DNA of 16,590 nucleotides, from assembly GCA_030146445.1 (NCBI GenBank), contig JASLBT010000229.1:1-16590 (forward strand), read 5' to 3'. The notes beneath the pieces are model-generated. The model was not told the DNA's origin, searched no databases, and was given only the letters and a program-made list of their open reading frames with translations. Within the stretch, counting starts at the first letter, position 1. Each line of letters opens with the position of its first letter. Made by a program: the position numbers and the translations under genes. Of this stretch, positions 1 to 7,192 are shown one piece after another. The DNA comes from Segetibacter sp. (GTDB taxonomy: Bacteria; Bacteroidota; Bacteroidia; Chitinophagales; Chitinophagaceae).

Positions 1-573
1 CTCGAATTCTTTTTAACGCACGGGCACCAGGGTGACACCCTGAGTGATGGCAACTTGTTTAGTAAATGGTTTGTCGCAAATATCTGGGCACCACTACAGT
101 CTTACCTTGGCCTTAACCCGAACACACCCTCATCCAACGACCACCTGAAAACCACCCATAATAAACTAATGTATGAGTGGGCAGCCTCACAGGACGGCCT
201 CGTACTGATTACCGGCCACACGCATCAGCCGGTCTTCGAATCCCTCACTTTACTTGAAAGATTATATCAAAAACTCGGCATAGCCCGAATCGCGGGTGAC
301 GAAAATACTGTGCGCGAATTAGAAGCGCTGATTAAACTCAAGAAAATCAAAGGCGAAACAATGCCCGATTTCACCGCCTATAAACAAACTTATTTTAATA
401 CCGGGTGCTGCTGCTTTAGCGATGGCGATGTTACCGGCATCGAAATCGCAGACGGTACTATTCGCCTGGTTAAATGGGAATACACCGAGGACTTACCAGG
501 ACGGATAATACTTGAAGAACTTCCCTTGGAAAAGCTCATAAAGCAGGTGGAAGCAGCAACGGTAATTGCATGA
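1..573 (+). CDS. Metallophosphoesterase, C-terminal part (cut by window edge)
   Basis: The reading frame is open from base 1, so the gene starts before the window and only about 190 C-terminal residues are visible. Two metal-ligand-like motifs of the calcineurin-like phosphoesterase family can be read: HGHQGD near the visible start and GHTHQPVF about 70 residues into the visible part. The GHTH block is the typical C-terminal metal-binding motif of this fold; the N-terminal D-x-H and GNHD/E motifs would lie outside the window. About 35 residues between GHTHQPVF and the sequence TYFNTGCCCF are charged and helical-looking and resemble an insertion in the fold. The substrate cannot be told from this part; UDP-2,3-diacylglucosamine hydrolase-like or general phosphodiesterase roles are possible. 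The gene converges with the broken small gene at 607-842. The family call is fairly secure, the specific function is not. Confidence 0.8.
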   Translation, partial: LEFFLTHGHQGDTLSDGNLFSKWFVANIWAPLQSYLGLNPNTPSSNDHLKTTHNKLMYEWAASQDGLVLITGHTHQPVFESLTLLERLYQKLGIARIAGDENTVRELEALIKLKKIKGETMPDFTAYKQTYFNTGCCCFSDGDVTGIEIADGTIRLVKWEYTEDLPGRIILEELPLEKLIKQVEAATVIA

Positions 574-606
574 ACTTTCATTGGTAATGGTCGTGCATTG
601 CCGGTG

Positions 607-842
607 TTACGGGTTACGCAAACCGATCATAAGCGTCATTTCTTGTAAGCAGCAATAGTGGTGCATATCGGGACAACCGAATGAGTGCACCGGGTCAACT
701 TCGCAGCGGGCAACGATGTTGCCATCTGAACCCATGCTTAGTTCAAAAGAAACCTGATCCGATTGCAATTCAGCTCATCCCACGTCGGTTCTCCTCGCCA
801 GACAAAAAACTTTTCACGTTTTAAAATATTATCTTTTGTCAT
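607..842 (-). pseudogene. Small unrecognised gene broken by a one-base frameshift
   Basis: Frame one begins at the ATG of 842-840, the first ATG after an in-frame stop, with AAAGG a few bases upstream. It reads MTKDNILKREKFFVWRGEPT and onward for 34 residues to a TAA at 738-740. A second frame, one base off, takes over near 757-760 and runs DQVSFELSMGSDGNIVARCE and onward to a TAA at 607-609. The 236 bases equal 79 codons minus one base, so restoring one base near 759 (CGGATC to CGGGATC) would give one 78-residue protein. Its composition is protein-like and rich in Cys, Trp and acidic residues. I recognise no family. No slippery heptamer of the usual -1 type lies in the overlap, so an inactivating deletion or a sequencing error is more likely than programmed frameshifting. 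It diverges from the sigma factor gene with only 19 bases between the two first ATGs. Confidence 0.55.
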
Positions 843-861
843 CCGTCTGCCTTTTTAATAC

Positions 862-1434
862 ATGCCTGGAGCCCTCACCATATCGAACGAAATGTCGTTA
901 GCCCGTAAAAACAACATTACCGGGGTAATTGCTACTTACAGCAAACGGCTGCTTGGTTTTATAAGAAACAGGGTAGAGACTGAGGAAGATGCCGAAGACA
1001 TTCTCCAGGATGTATTCTATCAATTCATTGGGAGTGCCGAACCGATCGGCCAGGTAAGCGGATGGCTCTTTCGGGTAGCCCGCAATAAGATTACCGACGA
1101 ATACCGTCGCAAACACACTGAACTTATCGAAGACATCTATCCTTCAGATAATGATGATCACTTCAACTGGACCGAATTGTTCTTCGACGAGGACAACCCC
1201 GAGACAGAATACCTGAAGTCGATGTTCTGGGAGGTCTTAGACCAGTCCCTTCAGGAACTTCCTCCTGAGCAGCGGGAGGTTTTTATTTTGCATGAATTGG
1301 AAGGCGTTCCGTATAAGGTGCTGGCGGCGGCGGGCATCGGAACCGTAAACACGTTGATCTCACGTAAGCGATACGCCGTATTACACCTAAGGAACAGGCT
1401 CCGCGTGTTAAAGGATGAATTATTAAATTATTAA
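862..1434 (+). CDS. ECF-type RNA polymerase sigma factor
   Basis: The 190-residue product has the two-domain layout of ECF sigma factors. Region 2 lies at about residues 20-85, with EEDAEDILQDVFYQF at 41-55 and GWLFRVARNKITDEYRR at 67-83. Region 4 lies at about 123-180, with ELPPEQREVFILHELEG followed by a helix-turn-helix ending VNTLISRKRYAVLHLR. It should direct core RNA polymerase to a specific promoter set. The ATG at 862 is the first possible start; the ATG at 892 (MSLARKNNITG) would also keep all of region 2 and would leave more room from the divergent broken gene. A small membrane protein starts 9 bases after the stop codon, which suggests one transcript. No canonical zinc anti-sigma factor is adjacent. 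The sigma factor call is secure, the regulon unknown. Confidence 0.92.
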   Translation: MPGALTISNEMSLARKNNITGVIATYSKRLLGFIRNRVETEEDAEDILQDVFYQFIGSAEPIGQVSGWLFRVARNKITDEYRRKHTELIEDIYPSDNDDHFNWTELFFDEDNPETEYLKSMFWEVLDQSLQELPPEQREVFILHELEGVPYKVLAAAGIGTVNTLISRKRYAVLHLRNRLRVLKDELLNY

Positions 1435-1443
1435 TTCAATAAG

Positions 1444-1818
1444 ATGAAAAAGTCATTTTGGTTTAGAAAAGTTGCCGGGTTTATTTTCGTTGGCCTTGCG
1501 GCTATACTTCTATTGAGCTTTATTGTAATGAGCTTATGGAATGGTGTTTTGGTTAAGGTTGTGCCGGTATCGCCCGTGAGTTATGGACAGGCACTCGGCA
1601 TATTGGTATTGTCGAAAATTCTCTTTACCGGGTTTAACGGCCGGGGCGGATGGGGAAACCGGGAAATGTGGAATCAACAGGTTAAAGAAAAGTGGCAAAT
1701 GATGACACCCGAGGAACAACAAAAGTTCAAACAAGATTGGCGGAACAGGTGTAATAGATGGGGTAACCGGCAGGATGCGGCCGCTCAACCGAAAGAAGCA
1801 TCTAATGAGCTTTCATGA
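1444..1818 (+). CDS. Small two-segment membrane protein beside sigma factor
   Basis: This 124-residue protein starts 9 bases after the sigma factor stop codon. It has a basic N-terminus (MKKSFWFRK), a hydrophobic segment at about residues 10-33 and a second one at about 47-63. A Gly/Arg/Trp-rich linker (GRGGWGNREMWN) and a charged tail follow, containing MTPEEQQKFKQDW at about 86-98. The MTPEE...KF wording recalls helical hook regions of Spy/CpxP-like proteins, but it is too short to assign. By position it could act with the sigma factor, for instance as a membrane partner that holds it inactive; that is inference from context only. No enzymatic motif is visible. The tail is probably cytoplasmic if both segments span the membrane. 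Confidence 0.75.
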   Translation: MKKSFWFRKVAGFIFVGLAAILLLSFIVMSLWNGVLVKVVPVSPVSYGQALGILVLSKILFTGFNGRGGWGNREMWNQQVKEKWQMMTPEEQQKFKQDWRNRCNRWGNRQDAAAQPKEASNELS

Positions 1819-1879
1819 TCCCGCAACTCACTTGCTAAACTTGTTGCAGCTGCTATGTACCAAAAAATAAACCATTGCT

Positions 1880-2095
1880 ATGAACATCCTTGTCTTCCGA
1901 ACTAATATTAAATATAAGCGACACATTAGTCACCTGAGTCCCCACCTGGACACAATGACCGGCATAAAAAAATGGAACGTTGACCTGAAGGATAAAGACC
2001 GGATCTTAAGAATTGAGGCGCAGGGTGTTATTCCACTTACCATTGAGCGTGTACTTGAACAGGCCGGATACTTTTGCAAAGAACTCGAAGACTAA
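1880..2095 (+). CDS. Small HMA-fold-like protein lacking the CxxC metal site
   Basis: The 71-residue product begins MNILVFRTNIKYKRHISHLS and ends with AGYFCKELED. The pattern (strand, helix with HLSPHLDTM, strand with KKWNVDLKDKDRILRIE, then a helix with IERVLEQAGY and a final CKEL) matches the beta-alpha-beta-beta-alpha-beta layout of heavy-metal-associated domains. The GMxCxxC loop that binds copper or mercury in that family is absent: the loop here reads TNIKYK. It is therefore unlikely to be a classical metal chaperone. It lies 61 bases behind the small membrane protein and could share its transcript. Its role is unknown; the fold assignment is by pattern only. Confidence 0.65.
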   Translation: MNILVFRTNIKYKRHISHLSPHLDTMTGIKKWNVDLKDKDRILRIEAQGVIPLTIERVLEQAGYFCKELED

Positions 2096-2150
2096 TACCA
2101 CAGTCGATACTTCTGAAAGAATCAGGCTATCTACGCCACGGCAAGACCCA

Positions 2151-3134
2151 TTATTGTTCAAAAGGCACTTCCAAACCCTCGTTATTAATATACACTACTC
2201 TTCCGTTATTTAGCCGTAGTTCGAATACCGTGTTTTTCCCCTGCCGTTCAATTCTTGATATACGCGAAAACTCCATAGGCGTGGTAATCTTTTCTCTATA
2301 CATTATCACCGGGCTGGGATACTGTGCAGAAACGGGAAACTCGGTTCTGGTTTCAAGCCGTATACCTGCTGTGTTATATGCGGTAGTCGTCCACCAATCG
2401 CCAACCTTGTACCTTGCAATGTAATTTCTGCTTGCATCCGTGCTCCAGGTGGCATTTTGAATGGCCGGAAAATCACGTCCAAAACCTGACCTGATAATTG
2501 CTGGTGGCGGTGACCATTGGTTCTCTCCCACCTGGTTTTGACCCCATTGATTATTTCCGACCGTATTCTGGTTCAACATTGTTGCGGTATTGTTCTGTGG
2601 TGACGATGCATTCTGATTTTGATTAACAACATTCATCTGGTTGCGATTAAGGTCAGAGGTATTATATTGGCTCTGCTCACCACTCACCGGCCGGTTGCCC
2701 GTAGTTGAGCCATTAATCCCTGCTGAAGTTGCTGGTAGAACCGAACCGGTTAGCACCGGAGCATTGGTATATGTCGACTGAGCATTATTTTGAATATTTG
2801 CAGGATCTGCGGCTCCGTTTACAACAGGAGTTGCCGGGCTGGTACCTGGCGCAGGTACCCGGATGCCGTTGATCACTGAAGCAGCGGGGTTGGGTTTACT
2901 ACCACTTCCACCATCGTCAGCCGAGTCGCGTAGTCTTTGTTCTATTTTATCTTTTATAGGTACTGGTTGCGTGCTGCTGGCAGCCGGGCTCACTTTCTTT
3001 TCCAGGGGCTGCGCCGTGGAAGAAGCCTTTTTCTGAGGAGTTGCTGAAGCGCCTTTCCCATGCTGCACCCTTGACTGCGCGCTCACCAGGAGACCAAAAA
3101 AACTGCTGAAGATTAACAGGGTAAAGCTTTTCAT
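2151..3134 (-). CDS. Exported protein with Asn/Gln-rich middle and PepSY-like C-terminus
   Basis: The 327-residue protein starts with a clear signal peptide (MKSFTLLIFSSFFGLLVSAQ, cleavage near residue 20). Residues 20-150 are Ala/Ser/Thr/Pro/Lys-rich and look disordered. Residues 155-207 are dominated by Asn and Gln in short NQN and NQW repeats (VGNNQWGQNQVGENQW). The last 110 residues form a folded-looking domain: FGRDFPAIQNATW, then strands with YIARYKVGDWW, TAYNTAGIRLETRTEF and a basic stretch ending GRVVYINNEGLEVPFEQ. The FxxxFPxAxxxxW...Y.A.Y pattern resembles the PepSY-like / beta-lactamase-inhibitor-like domain common in Bacteroidota exported proteins. The function is unknown, probably periplasmic or outer-membrane associated. 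Export is well supported; the domain name is tentative. Confidence 0.75.
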   Translation of the reverse strand: MKSFTLLIFSSFFGLLVSAQSRVQHGKGASATPQKKASSTAQPLEKKVSPAASSTQPVPIKDKIEQRLRDSADDGGSGSKPNPAASVINGIRVPAPGTSPATPVVNGAADPANIQNNAQSTYTNAPVLTGSVLPATSAGINGSTTGNRPVSGEQSQYNTSDLNRNQMNVVNQNQNASSPQNNTATMLNQNTVGNNQWGQNQVGENQWSPPPAIIRSGFGRDFPAIQNATWSTDASRNYIARYKVGDWWTTTAYNTAGIRLETRTEFPVSAQYPSPVIMYREKITTPMEFSRISRIERQGKNTVFELRLNNGRVVYINNEGLEVPFEQ

Positions 3135-3166
3135 AAACCAGGTTTAGGTAATAACATGCAAAGTTT

Positions 3167-3184
3167 GCGCCGCACCCGCGGCGT
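3167..3184. repeat. GC-rich inverted repeat upstream of the exported protein gene
   Basis: CGCCGC and GCGGCG flank a four-base ACCC loop, and one G-T wobble can extend the stem. It sits 33 bases before the ATG at 3134 and would be in or near the 5' leader of that minus-strand gene. No run of T follows on either strand, so it is not a typical terminator. It could be an operator or a leader hairpin. Confidence 0.45.
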
Positions 3185-3306
3185 CGGCTTGTTATAGCGC
3201 ATACCACCTTTCTGACATTGCCAATCAGTTGAACAAAGGATTTTTCCCGTTTTCATGGTAAGGCATCCTGTTAGCAGGATCAACCGGCTATACCCGGGGA
3301 ACATCA

Positions 3307-3330
3307 AAGGTTGCCGGGCGGGGCAACCTT
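3307..3330 (-). terminator. Hairpin terminator behind the glycine-zipper lipoprotein gene
   Basis: A perfect 9-base stem (AAGGTTGCC with GGCAACCTT) encloses a six-base GC-rich loop. It starts 22 bases after the stop codon of the minus-strand gene ending at 3353. The downstream bases on the minus strand begin TTTG, so the T tract is short and the terminator strength is uncertain. Confidence 0.7.
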
Positions 3331-3352
3331 AATTAATTTATAGGAGGCCGTA

Positions 3353-3892
3353 CTAGTAACGACCCGTCTTTTTATCTTTTGCACGACCGATTACATAGCC
3401 GGCCCCGGCACCTACTATCCCGCCGATAATGGCGCCTTTACCTTTCTTTTTACTAATGACCGCACCAAGTACGGCACCGGAACCCGCGCCTATCGCAGTT
3501 CCCTTGGCTGCACTGCTCCAGCCTTTTTTACGTTTCGTCTGCGCAACGGGTGCAGAAACTGGTCCGGTTGAGCTAACCGGTTTATTTCGAACGGTTGTAC
3601 TTTTTGAAGCCGTCGCCCCGGTTGATCTTTTTACCGGTGCTTTCGGTGCAGCCGTTGGTTTGTACACTTCATAACGAACAACCTTTCCCTCGTCGTGAAA
3701 ACTTCCGGAAGTTCGCTTTTCTGCAAAGTCATCGTTTACCGCTTCCGTTTCAATATACTGAGGCCTGTCGGTAGTAGAGGTGCTTACGGTGTTTTGCCGG
3801 GTTGACATGTTGTTGGCGGCCTCATTTGGTGTTGAGTTATTGCAAGCAGCAAATACCGTTAACACTGCGAAGGCACTGAGGATCTTTTTCAT
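3353..3892 (-). CDS. Lipoprotein with C-terminal glycine zipper
   Basis: I chose the ATG at 3892 because it gives a compact lipoprotein signal, MKKILSAFAVLTVFAAC, with the lipidated Cys at residue 17. An upstream in-frame ATG at 3943 would bury this signal behind 17 polar residues. The mature part has a disordered Ser/Thr/Pro/Lys-rich region (about 18-120). A glycine zipper follows at about 126-170, made of two hydrophobic halves (AAKGTAIGAGSGAVLGAVIS and GAIIGGIVGAGAGYVIGRA) separated by KKKGKG. Such zippers form paired membrane helices in envelope proteins of the YMGG/SlyB-like type. The protein is 179 residues long. It is probably anchored in the outer membrane, perhaps with a structural role. 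The lipoprotein and zipper calls are secure, the function unknown. Confidence 0.82.
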   Translation of the reverse strand: MKKILSAFAVLTVFAACNNSTPNEAANNMSTRQNTVSTSTTDRPQYIETEAVNDDFAEKRTSGSFHDEGKVVRYEVYKPTAAPKAPVKRSTGATASKSTTVRNKPVSSTGPVSAPVAQTKRKKGWSSAAKGTAIGAGSGAVLGAVISKKKGKGAIIGGIVGAGAGYVIGRAKDKKTGRY

Positions 3893-4657
3893 ACATTTCG
3901 TTTTAGGTGAATAATTAGTCTTGTGATCCATATTCTGTTTCACCTGCTACTTATTGAAAAACATGCCAGAAAGCTTGTAATTGTTAAAGAAAACGGATGT
4001 ATCACATTGATTTAGAGATATTTTGGAACAATACTTTTAACAACCTACCAAATCTTTAAACTATTTTTTAGCACTCCCAGGTCTGTATTAGTATGCAATG
4101 GTAAGTTCCAACGGCATAAACCGGTACATGTTAATGAGGGAACAATAAATCGTACATCAACAAAGTTCTGGGGCATACTTTACGACTTAATCGGAAGCTT
4201 CCGCTTGTTGATTTTACCACGAAAGTTTAGGGAGTGAAAGGGCCGCCGGCTGCCCAGGTAAACGAAGTGACTCACCAGCTAGTTGGCATGCTACATTTAT
4301 GCTTACAGATGCCGTGGAGCCGGCAACAACAGCCTCAACCCGGCAATGATCAATATTGATAGCGTATGACCCCTCATTTCCTTTGCAGAAAAGGATGCCC
4401 GTAATTACAGCTTGGGGTTATTGTCTAAGGTAAAGAATGCACGTCCAGACATAAAGAGCTTTTAGCCAGTAAGCCACTGCCTGCCTAGCTAAAAAGACAA
4501 GGTTGTTTAGTTGAACGTTTCTCCGGTTAGAAAGCCGCAGATGAACTGCGCACAAGCCCGGTTGAAGCTTAACAGGATTACTGCAGTTTGTTCCAGGAGA
4601 AACCACATAGCTAAACGAAATAATTTGAATGTGTTCAGCTGCGGTCAGTTACGTTAA
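3893..4657. other. 765 bases without a convincing gene
   Basis: This gap separates two minus-strand genes. On the minus strand, 4214-4606 is a single frame interrupted by only one TAA (at 4418-4420), but its translation is rich in Cys and Leu, matches no family I know, and has no start codon in its downstream half. The plus strand has comparably open short stretches. I see no tRNA, no clear terminator after 3892 and no insertion sequence ends. It may hold a decayed gene or a non-coding RNA, but nothing can be supported. Confidence 0.4.
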
Positions 4658-5371
4658 TTAGACCACTTTAAAAGCAACAAAGTAATAGTTGTTCGCAGCA
4701 GCGATCAATTGCAGGCGGGTATAATGCGATTGTACAAAATCAGAATAAGCTTTGAATTCATGTGTGGGTACAACAAACTCATCGAAAAACAGGATATCGT
4801 CTTTCTTGAGGTAAGGCGCCATCATGGTTAAGGCGTATAAAGTAGCGGAGAACAAATCAGCATCCATCATAATCACGTTCCTGCGCCTGTTGTCGAGCTC
4901 ATTAAGGAAACCAGGTACCGTTTGCTGAAAAAGCCCCTTATAAAATTTTCCCCTGCCATCCTTCAATACAGGCAGTTGATTGTTGTTGCTGAAAGAGCCT
5001 TTCTTAAAAGGTCCCCAATCTTCCGGTAAGCCGTCAAATGTGTCGAAGCCGTAGAAGCGGGCATCGGCATTGGTGTTCTTCGTCATCCACCACTCGAAAG
5101 AGTGACCGGCAGCCACTCCAAACTCCAGGTAATTGATGGGTCCTGTTAGACCCTCCTTGTCAATAACCCATTGGTACAAGCCGGAGCGTTTGGTATAGTC
5201 CCATTTACTCCAGAAATCATTATAACCAACGTCTTTGTTCTCGTATGCCCAACGCGAGAATTTCGTCATGTAGGCCATATTCAAAAAAAAACCTGCGAAA
5301 GGCTCAAATAAACGGTGGAGCTGTAGCTTGATAAAGAAGGACTTTAAGAACCGGATGAGAAACAATTTCAT
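4658..5371 (-). CDS. TylF-like class I SAM-dependent methyltransferase
   Basis: The 237-residue product carries class I methyltransferase motifs: motif I as YLEFGVAAGHS at 81-91, the adenosine-binding acidic strand GFDTFDGLPEDW at 108-119, and MMDADLFSAT plus FFDEF at 168-199. The DTFDGLPEDW and D-x-D metal-type motifs are like those of the TylF/macrocin O-methyltransferase group, so transfer of a methyl group to a sugar or similar hydroxyl is plausible; the substrate is unknown. The N-terminus (MKLFLIRFLKSFFIKLQLHR) is basic and hydrophobic. The frame extends upstream to an ATG at 5488 that overlaps the TGA of the LD-carboxypeptidase gene (ATGA). The extra 39 residues look non-conserved, so the ATG at 5371 is preferred, though coupling at 5488 cannot be excluded. 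It probably shares a transcript with the upstream carboxypeptidase gene. Confidence 0.82.
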   Translation of the reverse strand: MKLFLIRFLKSFFIKLQLHRLFEPFAGFFLNMAYMTKFSRWAYENKDVGYNDFWSKWDYTKRSGLYQWVIDKEGLTGPINYLEFGVAAGHSFEWWMTKNTNADARFYGFDTFDGLPEDWGPFKKGSFSNNNQLPVLKDGRGKFYKGLFQQTVPGFLNELDNRRRNVIMMDADLFSATLYALTMMAPYLKKDDILFFDEFVVPTHEFKAYSDFVQSHYTRLQLIAAANNYYFVAFKVV

Positions 5372-5484
5372 GTCGCAAAGAAAGCAAAATATTAAACCGA
5401 AAAATTTAGCCGGGCTATTGCGAGCGAGTTTAAGCTCTTCAACCACTGAAAAAGTAGATACACCGCACACTCCCAGCCCGGTGA

Positions 5485-6393
5485 TCATTTTTCTCTTAAC
5501 CGGATCTTCTCTTTGCCAACTTTCAGCTTATAGGATGCACCAATTTTCAGCGCGTAGTTTTCCCGGCTGTGGCTTACAGGGAAGCCAAATACAACCGGGT
5601 ATTCATATTCCTTCACGACTTCGTTAATAAGATCATAGACCTGCATACCAAACGGCACGGTAGTGTCTTTCATTTCGGTAAAACCACCAATGATGAGGGC
5701 TGCAAGTCGATCGAGCTTACCGCTTCTTTTAAGCTGGTACAGCATTCGATCAACATTGTAAATATATTCTCCAACATCTTCAAGGAACAAAATCCGGCCC
5801 TTGGTTTTTATCTCTGAGGGTGTGCCAATGAGATGTGCTAAAATCGACAAGTTGCCGCCGACAAGTTCGCCTTTCGCAGAGCCAGTCCGGTTCAAAGGGT
5901 GAGAATTACCCTGGTAGTCCTCTTTTATTCCCGCCAGGCTGTTCCGCAGTGATTGTACGTATTGGTTTTCGAATTCGTTGTTGTTGAAAGCTGCCGCCAT
6001 CGGCGCATGAAGGCCGGCGATGTCAAACCTGCGGTAAACATGTGAGTGTAAAACCGTGATGTCACTAAAACCTATGAGCCACTTTGGCGCTTTAACAAAT
6101 TGGGTAAAGTCGAGACGGTCGATGATCCGGCTGAGCCCATAACCTCCACGAGCGCACAAAACAGCCTCAATTTCGGGATCGTCCAACATCTGTTGAAGAT
6201 CGTGCAAACGTTCGTCGTCGGTGCCCGAAAAGTAATTAAACTGCCTGCCTAAGGTTTCACCTACCTTAACCTTGTAGCCCCATTGCTCCAGCACCGCAAG
6301 GCAGGAACGAGCCTTATCAAAGGGCATAAACCCGGCAGGACATAATACACCAATACAGCTGCCGATTTGTAAAAAAGAAGGAATGATTGCCAT
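5485..6393 (-). CDS. Muramoyl tetrapeptide LD-carboxypeptidase (S66 family)
   Basis: This enzyme family removes the terminal D-Ala from murein tetrapeptides by cleaving the L,D bond after diaminopimelate, in peptidoglycan recycling. The 302-residue product has the family landmarks: IGVLCPAG at 14-21, ARGGYGLSRI at 81-90, the nucleophile Ser110 in GFSDIT, Glu205 in LFLEDVGE and His275 in PVSHSREN, giving the Ser-Glu-His triad. The length fits the family. The ATG at 6393 is chosen because the family begins just before the CPAG strand; an upstream in-frame ATG at 6480 adds 29 unrelated residues. No signal peptide is visible, which fits the cytoplasmic location of recycling enzymes. It is followed by the methyltransferase gene. 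Confidence 0.92.
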   Translation of the reverse strand: MAIIPSFLQIGSCIGVLCPAGFMPFDKARSCLAVLEQWGYKVKVGETLGRQFNYFSGTDDERLHDLQQMLDDPEIEAVLCARGGYGLSRIIDRLDFTQFVKAPKWLIGFSDITVLHSHVYRRFDIAGLHAPMAAAFNNNEFENQYVQSLRNSLAGIKEDYQGNSHPLNRTGSAKGELVGGNLSILAHLIGTPSEIKTKGRILFLEDVGEYIYNVDRMLYQLKRSGKLDRLAALIIGGFTEMKDTTVPFGMQVYDLINEVVKEYEYPVVFGFPVSHSRENYALKIGASYKLKVGKEKIRLREK

Positions 6394-6633
6394 AAAACAA
6401 TGATACTGAAATTTGTTTACCGGGGCGGCGCCAAAGTCAGCATATATCGGAGGCTGATGCATTTGGTAGTTTGCAATCAAGCTACAGTTGTCCCCAGATC
6501 ACGTGGAAGCTATTTGTAAACTGGCTGCATTCTGTGTTAGGGCGGTACAATCGCCTTGCTCCAGTTGAGAAATGTTTTCTTGTTAAAAGATGCTGCTGAA
6601 GCCTCCGTTTTACAATTACAGGGTTAGCCGTAG

Positions 6634-7125
6634 TTAATCTGCATTGAAGTCGGGATTGAGTTTGTTCAATGTCCTTTTGCCTTTTATCATTCCTTTCAAA
6701 CAATACTCACATGCACAAGGCTTTTTGTTATGGCTGCCCGGAAAGTAGCGCCATCCAAGTTTCTGCGGCAGGTGTGTTATTTTGGTAATTTCTTTAGCTT
6801 GAATCTTTCTGTCAATGATAAGTTCATAGCCCAGGGGATCTTCTAAACTCATAATCTCTTTGATTGCTCCACCAAGGGATATAAGGCGGTGGGAGTCGCC
6901 GTATTTTCCTGCATAGACCATTTCAGAAGAATCCACTCTAAAGTAAACGCCAACGAATGTTCTCGCACCCCAGCGTTTCAATTCCCGTAACCATTGATGT
7001 GAAACGTAAAAGTTCGGAAGAACAGGCATACAAAACACACCGGTTCCGTTCTTGCGGATCTTTATACCAGCGCCGCGTATCTTTTCTGAATCTTTTTCAT
7101 CAGCCAGATGTACAAGTGTAGGCAT
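6634..7125 (-). CDS. Uncharacterised protein, possible ADP-ribosyltransferase-like fold
   Basis: I do not know a named family for this 163-residue protein. It begins MPTLVHLADEKDSEKIRGAG, close in pattern to the first strand and helix of DarT-like and KptA-like ART domains (an xxHxT segment followed by a helix ending in a G-I/L turn). Further on come VGVYFRVDSSEMVYAGKY at 58-75, which resembles the YF..R...MLY strand of DarT, and GYELIIDRKIQAKEI at 99-113, placed like the catalytic Glu strand (AEVLV..I). An H6-Y61-E101 triad can thus be proposed. A C-terminal tail has GWRYFPGSH and then CACEYC at 137-142, a possible metal-binding or structural cluster. No signal peptide and no adjacent antitoxin-like gene (for example a macrodomain) are seen. 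The gene is real by length and composition; the ART fold is inference from pattern alone. Confidence 0.7.
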   Translation of the reverse strand: MPTLVHLADEKDSEKIRGAGIKIRKNGTGVFCMPVLPNFYVSHQWLRELKRWGARTFVGVYFRVDSSEMVYAGKYGDSHRLISLGGAIKEIMSLEDPLGYELIIDRKIQAKEITKITHLPQKLGWRYFPGSHNKKPCACEYCLKGMIKGKRTLNKLNPDFNAD

Positions 7126-7192
7126 CCAAAATAATTGAGGCTAATAATTCAACTGTGCTGAAGCCAGGAGGCAAGTTTGATGCATGTTTATA

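Noticed and set aside
738..776. Programmed -1 ribosomal frameshifting in the small gene at 607-842
   Set aside because: No X XXY YYZ slippery heptamer occurs in the overlap of the two frames and no strong downstream hairpin was evident; a deletion or sequence error is simpler.
5387..5393. TATTTTG upstream of the methyltransferase gene as a -7 box (also seen near 7126 and 7738)
   Set aside because: The spacing is one base shorter than TAnnTTTG and no -33 TTTG lies at the normal distance.
5485..5488. ATGA overlap suggesting that the methyltransferase starts at 5488
   Set aside because: The 39 added residues look unlike the family N-terminus and the ATG at 5371 gives a typical length, so the overlap is probably chance; not fully excluded.
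6482..6703. 73-codon minus-strand frame between the LD-carboxypeptidase and the ART-like gene
   Set aside because: It overlaps the end of the ART-like gene in another frame and its composition looks random.
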